A stretch of 64,000 bases of DNA from Lucifuga dentata (taxonomy: Eukaryota > Chordata > Actinopteri > Ophidiiformes > Bythitidae): the NCBI GenBank assembly GCA_014773175.1, contig VXCM01001561.1:1-64000 (forward strand), in the 5' to 3' direction. The translations under genes were made by a program, and so were the position numbers. Shown piece after piece: positions 10,319 to 22,383 of this stretch (position 1 is its first letter; each line of letters starts with the position of its first letter). The notes beneath the pieces were generated by a model. That model did not search any database, was not told the DNA's origin, and saw only the letters and a list, made by a program, of their open reading frames with translations.

Positions 10319-11214
10319 TGCCTTTAAGAAGCAGGAGCTTCTGTTTTCAAAGTAAAGCTCATGGACAATAATGTGTGAACAATGTAAAACAACAATGTAA
10401 AAACAATGTAAAAAACTAAGAAGTGTATTATCAAAATTATTTTGTTCAATGACGTCCATTTTTGGAGTCCTCCATCCTAAAACAAAAAGTTTAGAAAGCA
10501 CTGATATGAAGTCAATTTTCTGTCTTTCCCTCCTTTAGCCTTCCTTCTCTGTTTCATTTTATATGCGCNCGACCCTTCATCTTTCCTTCCTCTCTCCCTC
10601 TTTCTCTCTCTCTCTTTCTCTTGTGCCCTCTGCCTTTTTCTCTGCATGGCTGGGCTAATTGAGTATCTAAACAAACTAATTAATCATGGGCATCCGGTGA
10701 AGACGGACAGGTCCAGAGAGGTGATGTTCATCAAACTACCCCCTCCTCCCGATTTGTTTCCTTAATCCCCACTTGCAGTTTATTTTGCTGAATGTGCACA
10801 TTCACCCCCCCACCCCAGTTCTCCCTACCCCACCCACCTTCCCCTCAAATCTCTTTGCCACAGCCAAGGTTATACCCGTACACACACTCATTCACTATTT
10901 ATGATTTTGCATAGAGGATAAGTGCCCTCCCCCTTTTCTCTTTTCCTCTTCTCTTAGAGTCAGGATATCTGGGTACATTAATCAAAAATAATGAATAAAA
11001 TGATCAGCCTGACAATGCGGCAAAGCCTCCCTCGGTTTCAGGAGAATAGCCAACCAACTTTATTAATCAACATTTCCTGATTAATTGTTACAAAGTGTCA
11101 TCCATAAATTTCCCTTCATTTTAATAGTACTTTGGCCAACACTAACAATATCCCCCGTGACCACAGATTTATTGAGGCCTTGGCCGATTTGAGGGAGAAA
11201 AGAGAGAGGGAGAC
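10319..11214. other. unique block with TAATTA-type motifs; candidate conserved non-coding sequence
   Basis: A repeated ACAATGTAAAA motif lies at 10379-10413, an N at 10569 and a CT-rich tract at about 10583-10622. From 10650 to 11110 the sequence is repeat-free and includes ACTAATTAATCATGG and TGATTAATTGTTAC, which look like homeodomain-type sites. No exon is supported. The regulatory reading is an inference. Confidence 0.35.
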
Positions 11215-11345
11215 AGCGAGCCTAGAGAGAGAGAGAGAGAGAGAAATAAAGAGAAAGAGAGACTGATAGAGGAGGAGGTNAGCGAGCCTAGAGAGAGAGA
11301 GAGAGAGAGAAATAAAGAGAAAGAGAGACTGATAGAGGAGGAGGT
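11215..11345. repeat. assembly duplication around N (11280), containing (GA)n
   Basis: Two identical 65-base units (11215-11279 and 11281-11345) flank one N; probably an unmerged overlap. Confidence 0.85.
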
Positions 11346-12246
11346 AAAGAAAACATCTTCTACAACAATGCTTTGAGTTCAGGACTGAGACTGTGGGTAG
11401 ATTTGCACCTCCTGAACACTCCGTCTTCAGAATTGGCCTAATGGCAGTTTGGTTGCTACAGTATGGCCCCATGGAGCTCTCCCTTTCCTTCTTTCTCTCT
11501 CTCTCTCTCTTTCACTCTCTCGCTCTCTCCTTCCCCTGATAAGGTGAGGCGGTGGAGTAAACCATTACGGGTGACAGTTTCACTTTTCTCCCTCTAATTA
11601 CTTGTTCCTGCCCATGTGGCATTTCTTAGAAAAATTTGTTGAATAATGACCGGCATTAAAATGGAGGCTCTTAAGAATTTATATGCACTGGCTTAATTCA
11701 TCATGTACGTTCTTTATCTCCTGTGTAGATTTATATCCTGGCGTGTCGTAGGGCCCTCTGCCTTGTGACAGGGGCCGTCATCTCCTTAAGGGCACGGCAT
11801 GTATATCAGTGACTGCACCCCCCCACTCCCCGTACCCACCCACTGCTGCTTTCCATCAGTGGGCCTTGCTGGGCAGGTAGAGCGGAGACTGCTGGGAGCG
11901 TTTGTTTCTCTTGTCATTTGCCTGTTAAACAAATGGGAGAGGGGCGGTATCATACATTTCTCTTTAGGCGTGCTTGTTTTGCCAGTGACTAATCCTCTCC
12001 ATCTTCTGCCAGGGACGCTGCTGCTGCTGAGCTCAAATTGATTCATTTTCTTTGTTTTATCAACAAGTGCAATGTGACAAGCTTGCCACTTTTTAAGCGC
12101 AACTTAAGCATATGTAGGCGAGCTTTACAAGTTGAAATATTCCTGTTGCCGACCAAAACCTGCAAAGTGGAGCTGCAACCAGGCCTGGTTTCAGAATAAA
12201 ATCAGTGAGTTTATTATTAGAACAAGACAAGTCCTCAGATTCTAGC
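11346..12246. other. unique sequence with (CT)n, no gene seen
   Basis: A CT tract lies at about 11490-11525. The block 11560-12060 is mixed in composition. A frame of 80-86 codons is open on both strands at about 11790-12046, but it has no domain, start context or splice support. Confidence 0.45.
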
Positions 12247-12279
12247 AAAAAAAAAAAAAAAGNAAAAAAAAAAAAAAAG
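12247..12279. repeat. poly-A tract interrupted by N (12263)
   Basis: Two runs of A flank an AG and one N; homopolymer gap. Confidence 0.8.
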
Positions 12280-14940
12280 TTTTCTAGTGGAGCTCTATTT
12301 TCCTCACATCTTTAAATAGCTTTTATTGCCACGAGCTGTAAATGTGCGTTCTGTGCTTGAGGTGAAAAAGAGAACAAAAACATAGAAAGGTGACTTTTGT
12401 GAGTCACTGAAACAGACACCTGTACTATATACAGAATATCCATCACTGATGAAACAATAAATTATAGGCCACTGGCATGTGTGTGTGTGTGCATGTGAGT
12501 GTGTGTGAGACTGTCCCAGACATGCCATCTGAAGCTAAGATTAATACCTGCCAAAGTGTACACAGTGTTGGTGGGGAAACCGTCCTGATGAGTATTTGTA
12601 CTAGAAACAGCAAAACTAGGATACAAATATATTCAAATATCAAGATTTCACATGCTGTGTGTGTGTTTCGCATACGTGCATGTGGTATGACATACATATT
12701 TGTGTTTCTGTGTGCATATTATGGCATTCCCCCCCTCCCCCTCCTTATTAAAGTATGCAGAGTTTTTAAGTCAGGCATTAGGATGATTTATGTACAGTAT
12801 CAGGCGAAGCGTTCTGAGAGCCACCTACAGCCTCGCCTTTATTGCTGTTGTTTTTTACTATTTCCTTAGGGTAATTTACTACACGCTCTCTGGAGCATAC
12901 ACACTTAGAACTGCCTTCCACTTTCAAGGGCATCATGGTAGGCATCTCGCATGAAGTGTTCTAATGTCTGAATGGATGTGAGTGACCTACAGCACCATCT
13001 TTTTACTTCTTGTTCTTCCTTGGCACTGAATGCTAACACGCTAGCCGATGCTACGTGGACTGAGTAGAGGCAGCGTGTTAGAGTAGTGTTGGGTGATTTG
13101 AGACGAGAGAGAAGTTGACGCACCCCTTGTTCTTTTTCACACAGGTTACACCTTTAATTTATTCTATAGGCTTTATCGCTGTCCTCAGGACTAAAATTTA
13201 TGTATGGATTTCCATCTAATCAATTCTGGCTGAAACAGCTTCTTAACTATGACTCCTGTATCAGTATCCAACAGTATCAAGAAGATGTGTACAGCGTTTT
13301 GGGTGACTTTGGGTTCTTTTTAAATTTATTTTATTAATTTATATGTTTATTTGGATTCACAGAATAAACTAATGCTGCACATCACAGCATTTTTTAGCAG
13401 AGGCTAATTTGCACTTCTTGTCCCTAGATGGGCTTTTACAGAAATAACATAACCTACAGTATAATATAACATTTAAATGCATATGAGGCTCTATAAATAC
13501 TTATACAAGTAAGCAGGGTAACAGCAATACAACTTACTTCTGTTTTCCAGACTTTGAAATGCACTTTGCCCATCTATTTGGTATCTTCATACCAAAGAGA
13601 TGGGAGTTCCATTCAAATGAGGCAAGCTGTTAGCATGCGTCCCCTCAGTTTTTGTTCAGTTCTGTTGTATTTTAGAGAACAATCAAACATTATTTTGTTT
13701 CTTGTGTTGATTCAGGTTAAATTCCACCATTTCTGAGTAACTGCTATACTTGTTAGCTTCATATACTACAAGCTGCAGTACACAAAAGGCCTCCCTTAAT
13801 CACAATTTGATAGTGACTTGGTTCATTCCATAAACACAAAATCGCATCCTTGACTGGAAATCTGTTGCTGATTGGACATGTGAACAAACACATATCAGCA
13901 CCAACTCAAGTGTGACATTATTGCCTTTACCTAGATTTAATTTTGTCTGATTCATCATTTTATGAAGTACAGGTACAGGTCTGAATAGATCTGAATAATG
14001 GAATTATAAAAAAGGCTGAATTCTTAAATAACATCGGTTCTTGTATCACTGCAGCTAGTTTTGAACATGCAATTTCACCTTTTCAACATGAAGTTATACC
14101 TCCAACAAGCTTACTAACTGGCTACTACTGGGAGAAAGACTTGTTTCCATTAACATAATGGTGGTGCCAGTGCTGGTGCTCAGCCTTCTAAATACCAGTT
14201 TGCATTTCCAATAGCTTGGGAGCTGAACAAACGATGCAATGATGCAATAAAATGCTACGATGACAATAACATTAACACTTAGCAGATTCAACCGTCAACT
14301 CACACATTTCCTCCAAGATTGTGGTCGCTAAATTTGACGCCCGAGTTCATTAGCTCAGATTTCAGGATGATTTCACCCTGAATGGTTTGTACCGGTATCA
14401 GCCACTGTTGAAAAGGGGTAAAAGTGTCACTTAAAAGCAGTCCAGATCGGACTTTGGAGAAATTTTTGTTCCAGATCCAGAAAAACTGTATTTCAGTCCG
14501 GTTTGGACCAGAATCCATTTATTGAGTACAGGGGGGCCGTAATGTTATGACGTTAACAATTTATTCATATTTGTCAAAGGTCAAACACAAAGTACTGATT
14601 CTTACTCTGAAGTACTAAATATCTTTAGATGTGTAAAAAAATAATAGCCATCCACTGCATATTTCATAATTCCTTCTGTTAATGCCGTTGAATGATTTGA
14701 TTTATAAGATTAGACAGAGGATTCATCTGAGAGTCTCGTTTTTACTGCACCTTATCAAACTGCACAATTGTACAAGGTCATATAAAGCGCATATGTTAAT
14801 GATATAAGCTTTCCTTCAGGTAAAACCAAGCAGAATATGCCCTGTCCAATAAAAGAATCCCTCCAGTGTCTCTGCTGAAACGACGTGAGCTGTGACCTGA
14901 TCAACTGACACGTCCAGCTTTTCACTTTGACGATCCTCAG
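12280..14940. other. long unique stretch, no gene recognised
   Basis: It contains a GT-rich patch at about 12477-12507 and otherwise low-repeat sequence. The open frames (the longest about 130 codons at 12477-12869) begin inside GT repeats and have no recognisable domain. A GC-balanced patch at 12890-13130 is open for 72 codons on the minus strand, without splice or domain support. Confidence 0.45.
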
Positions 14941-14957
14941 GCCCGCTGGGCATCTCT

Positions 14958-14976
14958 ATGCTAATTACATGCAAAT
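14958..14976 (+). promoter_or_regulatory. two POU octamer motifs in tandem
   Basis: ATGCTAAT (14958-14965) and ATGCAAAT (14969-14976) both match the octamer consensus ATGCWAAT bound by POU-family factors. They are on the same strand and 11 bases apart, about one helical turn. A TAATTA homeodomain-type core overlaps the first. They lie in a repeat-free block (14870-15030). The sequence match is direct; enhancer function is inferred. Confidence 0.4.
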
Positions 14977-15579
14977 TACATAATAGCTGACACACTTTTG
15001 ATGGGAACTGTGAAGAGCAAACACATTGACTGACATTACCGTTTGTTAATTTATTATTTTATGTAGAGTATTATAGCATTTGTGAAATCAAACATAGTTT
15101 GATTGTTAATATGTGTTGTTAATTCAGTGGGGCAGCATGTATTTTTGCAACTAATTTCTGGCTCTTTAGAAGATAGGAAGCCTTAGCCGTGACCTTTGAC
15201 CTTGAAAAGACCTGCTGACTTTGCCTTTGTAGGGCAGTGTAAAATAAATGCATGACCGGAGGAAAAAACAACTTCCGCAATCTTCCTTTATGAAAACACA
15301 TCTATGAATCGATACGAACCTGAAACTACTGACAGAAAAATATGATTGTTTACCGCAGGTGGTTCTACAATTAAAAGTCATAATGAAGACGATGCTTCAA
15401 GTGTGCTACCAAAACGCACACATACGCACAAACACACACTCACGAAAATGGAAAAGCTGTATGTATCAATCAGGTATGACAGCATTTAAGCGTGAGGCTG
15501 TGACATGACAGGAGCTTCCTGCCAGGAGGCTTGTCTTTCTAATGACAGCCACTGCTCTGGAACGGAGACAATCTGGGAG

Positions 15580-15582
<3 letters not shown>
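14977..15582. other. unique intergenic block
   Basis: No gene is seen. Balanced composition at 15480-15580 (GACAGGAGCTTCCTGCC, a small palindrome) runs into the CA repeat. Confidence 0.4.

Positions 15583-15620
<38 letters not shown>
15583..15620. repeat. (CA)n microsatellite
   Basis: A perfect dinucleotide tract of about 38 bases. Confidence 0.95.
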
Positions 15621-15621
<1 letters not shown>

Positions 15622-15890
15622 GGCCCTTGCCTCGATCTCTCTCCTTGATAACTATCACTGTCAAGGGGAGACAGAGCCCAATGTATGACAATTTGTTCAT
15701 TATCATAGTGAATAGATTTTCATAGGCTCCCCCGCCAGTCTGCCAGTGGCGGATAGATGAATATCAAACAGGCCTCTCCTTTGTCCTAAGGGCCAAATTT
15801 AGGAAATAACATCTCATCCCACTATCTGCCTCCCTCTCTTTCTCTCTCTATCCCCTCCAGTAGGACCAGTGACACCTCAAGTACCCATCA
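15621..15890. other. candidate conserved non-coding block
   Basis: This repeat-free, compositionally mixed segment has several homopyrimidine and AT-rich motif clusters (GTATGACAATTTGTTC, GGATAGATGAATATC). It lies between a CA and a GT microsatellite. It has no coding frame of note. Confidence 0.35.
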
Positions 15891-15898
15891 CTCAACCT

Positions 15899-15899
<1 letters not shown>

Positions 15900-15932
<33 letters not shown>
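15900..15932. repeat. (GT)n microsatellite
   Basis: A perfect dinucleotide tract of about 32 bases. Confidence 0.95.
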
Positions 15933-15933
<1 letters not shown>

Positions 15934-16198
15934 TCTATGAGTATGTATGAGGAAAAACTGGGAAATATCTGAGATGAGAAATTTGTCCCTCTTTTGGTTG
16001 TAGCTGGAAGCAAACTGTTGTATTTTGTTGAAAACTTCTAAGTTTCCTGTGCAAACACCTTATAAAGTCTGTGGTTCCAACGTATGAACCTGTGAATTCT
16101 GTTCAGTGGCTGGTTTTATAATGGATTTGGACAAAAGTAGCCTACAAATCACTACAATGTGATGTTTAAGTTATTTCCTGAAAGGTTTGCTATGAATA

Positions 16199-16456
16199 CA
16201 GACAGTCCCCGGGTTACGAATGCCCGACTTATGAATGACCCGTACTTACGAACGGATCGCCATAAAGCCTATTATATTAAAAATTCAAGTTACATACAAT
16301 GATTTGTAATAATGAACAACGCACTACTTTACGACACATGTCAAAACAACAGAACACCTCTTCTGATGTGCAAGACATCAAGGAGCGAGTGTTAATATAC
16401 ATGTTTGTATATTAACATGTTTGTATCCCCCCGTATGTAACCCGGAGGATTACCTG
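16199..16456 (-). mobile_element. Tigger/pogo-like non-autonomous element, copy 2 (internally deleted, inverted)
   Basis: The ends CAGACAGTCCCCGGGTTACG and GGAGGATTACCTG are flanked by TA (16197-16198 and 16457-16458). The interior (CCATAAAGCCTATTA, AGAACACCTCTTCTGATGT) is the reverse complement of 4955-5471, so this copy has the opposite orientation. At 258 bases it lacks much of the interior of copy 1. It is non-coding. Confidence 0.75.
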
Positions 16457-16458
16457 TA

Positions 16459-18204
16459 TGTGTAAAATTTTATCTAAAATGAAGTTATTTTGTTCATGAA
16501 GTTTTGTCCATCAGTCTCTTTACTCAGTATCTGAAGCAAATCATTCTCTGTCTGGTGTGCATATTAAGGCTGGGATTGGAGATATGGACATATGGAGATG
16601 CATGATGGTTTAAAGAGTTGGTTGCACATATTCTAAATAATTAATGCTATACATATTGCCAGGTGCTAAATCCTACTAAATCTGTGGGGGCGGTAATGTC
16701 AAATTTTGTCACTTCAGGATTGCAGCAACAGTGACCAAAAGAAAAATGACTGAAAGTTTTGAGGAGAAGCTGCATTGGGGTTTGTTTAATGGTAATGCAG
16801 CCGTTTCTTTCGCCTTCGTAGCATAAGTTTAATGCTGATTTCCTCAATTGTTGCATCCTTATTTGCATCGTTGAAATCGGAAGTTTTTAAGTTGTTGCGG
16901 TATCAACCATGGATGATGTTTTGGCCCCCTAGTGGATGTACTGTGATATTTAATTGTCCAGATTGCTATAAAATATGCAGGCAGGTATATTAGCAACAAT
17001 TATAACACAGCAAATATATGTACAAGCACATGCATGGTTATAAATTAGTATAATCCTGGCCTTAAAATTGAAGCATAAAGAAGTCATACGTGATTCTACC
17101 TATGCACGGAAACAGAAAATGTAAATATACATTACATTTTATGTGTTTGTCTAAAGAAATATAACGCTGAAAATCTCAAACTTCATTATATTCTTTTCAA
17201 AACATAATATAGGTCACGGTCAGAGTCACGTAAGGTAAGAGTCACGGTCAGTATAGACATATTTATTGATCATCAACTATCATTGTGTTTATATCTGGAG
17301 ATTTTTCATGATTTATGATACACAATGTTGTCTTGATGGGTGATTTTCCACATGTATGTGACATATATGTCATGATATACAGCATATTGATACAGGAAAC
17401 TGTACTAGTTATCACTTTCTTCCATAATTAATACAGATTTTACAAAAAAATACTAAAAAATGTTTTTTTTCATTTTTGTATTTTATATGTTTTTGCATTC
17501 ATAATTTGTATTTGTTGTTATCTCATACTATACCACCACACATAAATAAAATCATCAACCAATAAATCTTTAGTTATTTTTTTGATTAATCTGACTCCTC
17601 TGTAATTTTTCTACATGCAATTTCTTCTATTTTGCACCCTTTTTTTATAAAATATAGATATGCAATGATAATGAATTTCCACTTGACTTGTGCAATATCA
17701 CATTTTATGACAAACCACAGGAACTTTTTTGTAGAAGAGAATAAAAAGAGCAGATGTCACCCAAACAACAAAAGTTCAAGATCAGCTTCAAACTATGAGT
17801 TCATTATTCCTTCTTTCCTTTCCTTCCATCACCTTTTCCTCCTGTCCTCCTCCTCTTCCCTCCATTGTATATTTGCATGTTTCTCACCGATACAAAAGGC
17901 AATCCAACAATCCTACTTTACCTACAAAGATTTTTTAGAAGAACATAATTTATGAAAATGACTTTTTGCTCATTATGTTTAATGTATGCACTTTAACAAT
18001 TAATAACCCAAGCGCTGGGAGATTTTCAACTAAAGGCCATTAATTTGTATAAATCTGCCAACCTCTGACAGGAAGAGATTTTTTAAACTGATCTGAGGGA
18101 AAGTGAAATTATTCTCTCGCCTCAGGTTAAATATTACTTTTCTTCAGGACTGCTGCAGGTCTGCCGGCTCCTCTCTGCCTTCTGACCTTGTCACTGATCT
18201 TCTC
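16459..18204. other. AT-rich intergenic sequence, no gene seen
   Basis: It includes a repeated GTCACGGTCAG motif at 17214-17250 and a pyrimidine-rich tract at 17800-17870. A 107-codon frame at 17632-17955 is low-complexity and AT-rich with no domain; I do not call it. Confidence 0.45.
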
Positions 18205-18281
18205 CTCTCTCTCTCTCTCTCTCTCTCACTCTGTATCTCTTTCTCTCTTTTTTTTTTTTTTTTTNTTTTTTTTTTTTTTTT
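18205..18281. repeat. (CT)n followed by poly-T with N (18265)
   Basis: A compound low-complexity tract broken by a single N. Confidence 0.85.
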
Positions 18282-18828
18282 GTTACAGGAAGAGGAGTGT
18301 TTTGTTTGTGCGTGGACTCAAGGCCTTTTCAACAGGCTGCTGTTTTGAGTTAAAATCTTCCTCTGCCATGGCTGAGGGACGGCAAAGCATGCACAGCACA
18401 TTTACATGTCCTCTAATGTGTGTCCAGGTGTGTTTGTGCAGTGTTTTTCCTTGAAATGTGGTGTTAGTGGGAGTGGGTGGAGTGCTTAAAGTTTTGTATC
18501 ACAAAGTGAAGCTGCAAGTTTATTACTTAGCAAAGGTGCAAAGAATTGCTCAATATTAAACCATAGTTTCCCTGACATGTATTAAGCAAAGGTGGCATTT
18601 ACACGATTAACTTAAACAGGTGTTCTCAGACATGTGGGGGATAATTCATAAAAAAATATCTTTACAGCATCACATTGAGTAAGCGTAGTGCTAACTGAAA
18701 CTCATTCATAAAGCTTTCTTTATATTAATTCATTCAGTGCTGAACATCATCAAATTCTCACTTTAGAGCTCTGCAATTTAAGAGAGGAAGTATGTCAAGC
18801 TGCAACAGCATACAGGCACTACCAGGGG
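18282..18828. other. intergenic sequence
   Basis: No gene is supported. The segment near 18690-18750 (ACTCATTCATAAAGCTTTC) resembles motifs at 4630-4655 and 24980-25010. Confidence 0.45.
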
Positions 18829-18939
18829 TCCCGGTGCACACAGAGGTGATGGATGTATGTGTGTGTGTGTGTGTGTGTGTGTTNTCCCGGTGCACACAGA
18901 GGTGATGGATGTATGTGTGTGTGTGTGTGTGTGTGTGTT
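18829..18939. repeat. assembly duplication around N (18884), containing (GT)n
   Basis: Two identical 55-base units (18829-18883, 18885-18939) are separated by one N. Confidence 0.85.
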
Positions 18940-20127
18940 GCGTGTAAAAGAGAGAAGCAGAGCGCAGAGGTCTGACGCTGGAGGAGGAGGCTACTAGAAT
19001 GTGTGTGATCAGATCAAAACTTGCCCTTTAAATGAACTGACTGATGAACAGTGGGTTTATTTATTACATTTATTGATCACTAACGTGAAATTTGCTGTCA
19101 GGCTGAAATACACCTTCATTTCTGTGTGATGTGTGTTTTATGTTGCCTGAACGCATATGAGGAAATAGCAAAGTAACGCCACTATCATGGCAAACATTAA
19201 AAGAGACCCTAATAAACATTCATGAATGAGGGAATGTGGTTATGTGATGCATTTTGCTCTTATCGACACGTTAAATCTGATGATGTGTTTTATTAATTTA
19301 ATTCTACATTTAGCTTTGTTTTGAATAAACTTGAACTAATATGATTAAGGAATATTATATCGAGTCAATGACTAAACAAAGGCTTGTCTTTAACCTCCAT
19401 GGCGCTAAATTTAACTTCGGATGAATTTTGTCTGACTTAGATTATTAAACTATTTGAATGAAGACCAACAAGCACGGCGAGCCAGCAAACGCTGCCAACA
19501 GCAACATCCTGAAAAATAAAGCACCCCGGTTAAGTAGAAGACATTTCTGGACAAAAAAAAAAAAAATCACAGTCATTCAGGCTCTTTCTTTGTCTTTCGT
19601 CTAATCTGCTTCTGATATCTCCCGTGGATCCAACTGGTCCAAGTATCCGTGACGTGGTCCATTTCCGGGTAACAGAGGAGAGGAGGATGAAGAGGAGGTC
19701 AGGAGACATTTTTGTGCATTTGAGACGCAAAGACAATTCTGTGTATTACTGAATGTAACGCAACATGTGATTATTTTAATGTTCACAGTATTCTTGAAAT
19801 AAACAGAATACAAACTAAAGAAATATATCTTCAACGTTAACTAAACACATAAGCCCAAAAAAAAAAAAAAATCTAGTTTTTTACATTCAGCAGCTGCTTG
19901 CATTCAACAGGAAACACCAGTGTTTCCCATACATAGGCTTTACAAGGTAAATGAAGACCCGCCCAGACTTCGTGGGACGAGCCAGCTTTAAAAAACTGTG
20001 ACACTGCTGTCACATACACACACACTAACACACACACACACAGCGAGAAGATGAACCGCAACATGCATATTTCATTTAATCTCTTTCTTATTTTTTTCTT
20101 TCTATTTTTACCTCCTTCCTTATGAGT
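18940..20127. other. intergenic sequence, nothing recognised
   Basis: Poly-A runs lie at about 19553-19566 and 19857-19871. No domain-bearing frame is present. A short CA-rich patch lies at 20015-20041. Confidence 0.45.
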
Positions 20128-20245
20128 GTACTGCAAATGCTCAAATAGTGGCGGGNTTTTTTTTTTTTTTTTTAAACCTCAACTGCCGAGAGAGACTGGC
20201 TTTTATTCCAGCCAGGTCATTATTTCTAATTTTAAAGTATATATA
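20128..20245 (+). mobile_element. degraded left portion of a CCGTAAAT-ended element
   Basis: ACTGCAAATGCTCAAATAGTGGCGGG followed by AACCTCAACTG, GAGAGA, ACTGGCTTTTATT and TTATTTCTAATTTT parallels the first 150 bases of the element at 29065-29618. An N at 20156 and a poly-T run interrupt it. The right end is not found. Confidence 0.45.
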
Positions 20246-20418
20246 TAACTTCCATGCTTCTCACCAAAGTTTCCATCTGCTGTGTTATAGTTCATTAGTT
20301 TCTTTAGTTTTCCTTTAAAACCCCGCTGAGGTCGAATGAAAACACGCTCACTGTGTTATTGTGGTTGCCTAGCAATCAGTAGTATACAGCCTGGTAGCAG
20401 CCATTTTCAACTCTGGGT

Positions 20419-20419
<1 letters not shown>

Positions 20420-20493
<74 letters not shown>

Positions 20494-20504
20494 NGGGGGG
20501 GGGG
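20420..20504. repeat. poly-T (74) / N / poly-G (10) tract
   Basis: A run of 74 T, one N (20494), then 10 G. Such a sharp change of homopolymer across an N is more likely a sequencing or joining artefact than a real tract. Confidence 0.8.
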
Positions 20505-21097
20505 CTTGGATACACAGCGTGCAACAAGTAAATCTTCAACCTGTGGGAAACACTGAACACACTTGCATTTCTCCCTCCAGCCTCTGCGCTCGGCTCCCGG
20601 TATTTGAGCGTTTTACCTCTTTAAACAGAACGCCGGCTCACCTGCCTGCTGCAGGATTTGTTATCTAGATCACATCCATTTAGAGCCCTTCATTCATCAT
20701 GTACACCAGATTTGAAACAAGGCAAACACAGAGGCGACTGCAACATCCAGCACACACACATCCAGCATTCTAGGTCAAGGTCCCGGATTCATTTTTGCCC
20801 AATCAGCTGCTTTGTTCCGTTATGAAAGGATACAAACGTGTTCTGGAAGGACAAACACAAGAAAAAACTCAAATACAAACTAAAAGACAAATTAGATGCC
20901 AAAGATTTCATTAGAAAGATTTTTTTTCCAAAAGTCAAGCTTATTGGTTATTTGAATGTTACGATTTACAGCTTTTTAGAAGACAACAAATGATCCAGCT
21001 AATTTCAGCAGCATTTATTGACATAATAATTTCAGTCATTTTGAACCTGATAATTGTTGGAGAATCAATATGCAATGTAAATCAATGCACAGCACCT
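20505..21097. other. intergenic sequence, no gene seen
   Basis: Mixed composition to about 20690, then AT-rich. The only open frames are short and cross the homopolymer tract. Confidence 0.45.
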
Positions 21098-21597
21098 TTA
21101 AAGGACCAAAGCAGTGATACTGCATGTTTGAGCCCAACAAGCACTACCTGCATACACTTTACATTGCTGACAACCATTTTCCAAAACATAAAATCATATT
21201 TTAGCTTTCGTATTATTTTGCCAAATCTCCCGATCTTCCAAAATCAAACGTTCAGGTGATATGTCCAGCTTAAAATTTAATGTTTGCATGCAGAAGGTAC
21301 TGCTGTTTTATTTTCTCCGGACTATATTCCCTTGTGGAGACATACATTTTCTTCCATGTAGCTCTGTGTTGGATCAGTTCAATTAAGTATCTTTGACAAA
21401 CAAAAAAACAAAAAAAAAAAAAACAATTGTTTTTTGTGATAGATTAAAGCACTTAAGAGTCTCGACAGGTTGATTTTTTTTTATAGCGTATTGGAATGAA
21501 CTGACATTCTACAACAAACATTCTAATATTCACCGCTCCTGTAGTATGGTTTGTAAAATGATTGGCAGTTGGCAAAACAACAGGCATAGCCCTTTAA
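21098..21597 (+). mobile_element. family A non-autonomous DNA transposon, 500 bp copy
   Basis: It is bounded by TTAAAGGACC at the left and GCCCTTTAA at the right. The order of internal motifs (GTTCAGGTGATA, GGACTATATTCCC, ATTGGAATGAACTGA, CCGCTCCTGTAGTATGG) matches the 1739 and 39639 copies. It has no coding frame. Confidence 0.8.
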
Positions 21598-22177
21598 TTA
21601 AGCAGTGTTGCAGACTTTAAATGTTCTAGAACTTCTACTAATATCAAGTAAGCGATATCATTCTTAAATTTTACATGTAATACGTTTTCAGGCTGGGCGG
21701 CTTCATGTCCGCAGAAAGTGATGCTAAAGAAATGAACCTGTGACAGAACACGCGTCAACACGATCCATTAATTTCAATTCACTTTCCCCAATTTCCATCC
21801 GTCTCCCTTCACTTTCCATCCCTCTCCCCCTCCTCCCCCTCTCCTCCTGCTGGTAGTTTTTTAAGTTCAGACTCTGAGAGCATGTCTTCATTAGCTGCAT
21901 TAACATTCACAGGCTGTAGTAAATTCTGACAGTGAAAAGGTCCCCGTAACCTTTAGTTGTGCAGAAATTTACTTCCCCAGAAAATTACAGCTGGCACTGT
22001 CTTAATTAATGCCCACTTTCTTCTCTTGAAAAACCCCGAGCCTGTCAGCTGGAGGAGAAGAAGAAAAAAAAAACAGAGAAAAATGGAGAAATGGGAAAGA
22101 GAAAATCAGCAGAAGAGAAGATGGGCAAGAAAATACAGGGAGAAATTTCAGTCCACTAAATGGTTTTGGTTACAGAT

Positions 22178-22180
<3 letters not shown>
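21598..22180. other. intergenic sequence with purine-rich tract
   Basis: A pyrimidine-rich tract at 21780-21850 is followed by a purine-rich tract at 22050-22140. No gene is recognised. Confidence 0.45.

Positions 22181-22213
<33 letters not shown>
22181..22213. repeat. (GT)n microsatellite
   Basis: A perfect dinucleotide tract of about 32 bases. Confidence 0.95.
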
Positions 22214-22218
<5 letters not shown>

Positions 22219-22383
22219 GGGGGAGTGGGTGTGGGGGGAACAATATCACTGTTTGGCGTGGTGTTCATGCACGAGTGTGCAGCTGTAAGTAGATTCAGTA
22301 GATTCAAATCTATACCGTCTCCCACACAACTGCCGTCTCTTCCCTCACTCTCTCTCTGCTTTTTGTCATCCAAAGTGGTTTGA

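Noticed and set aside
17632..17955. 107-codon plus-strand frame
   Set aside because: AT-rich, low-complexity serine and phenylalanine runs from a pyrimidine tract; no recognisable domain or splice context.
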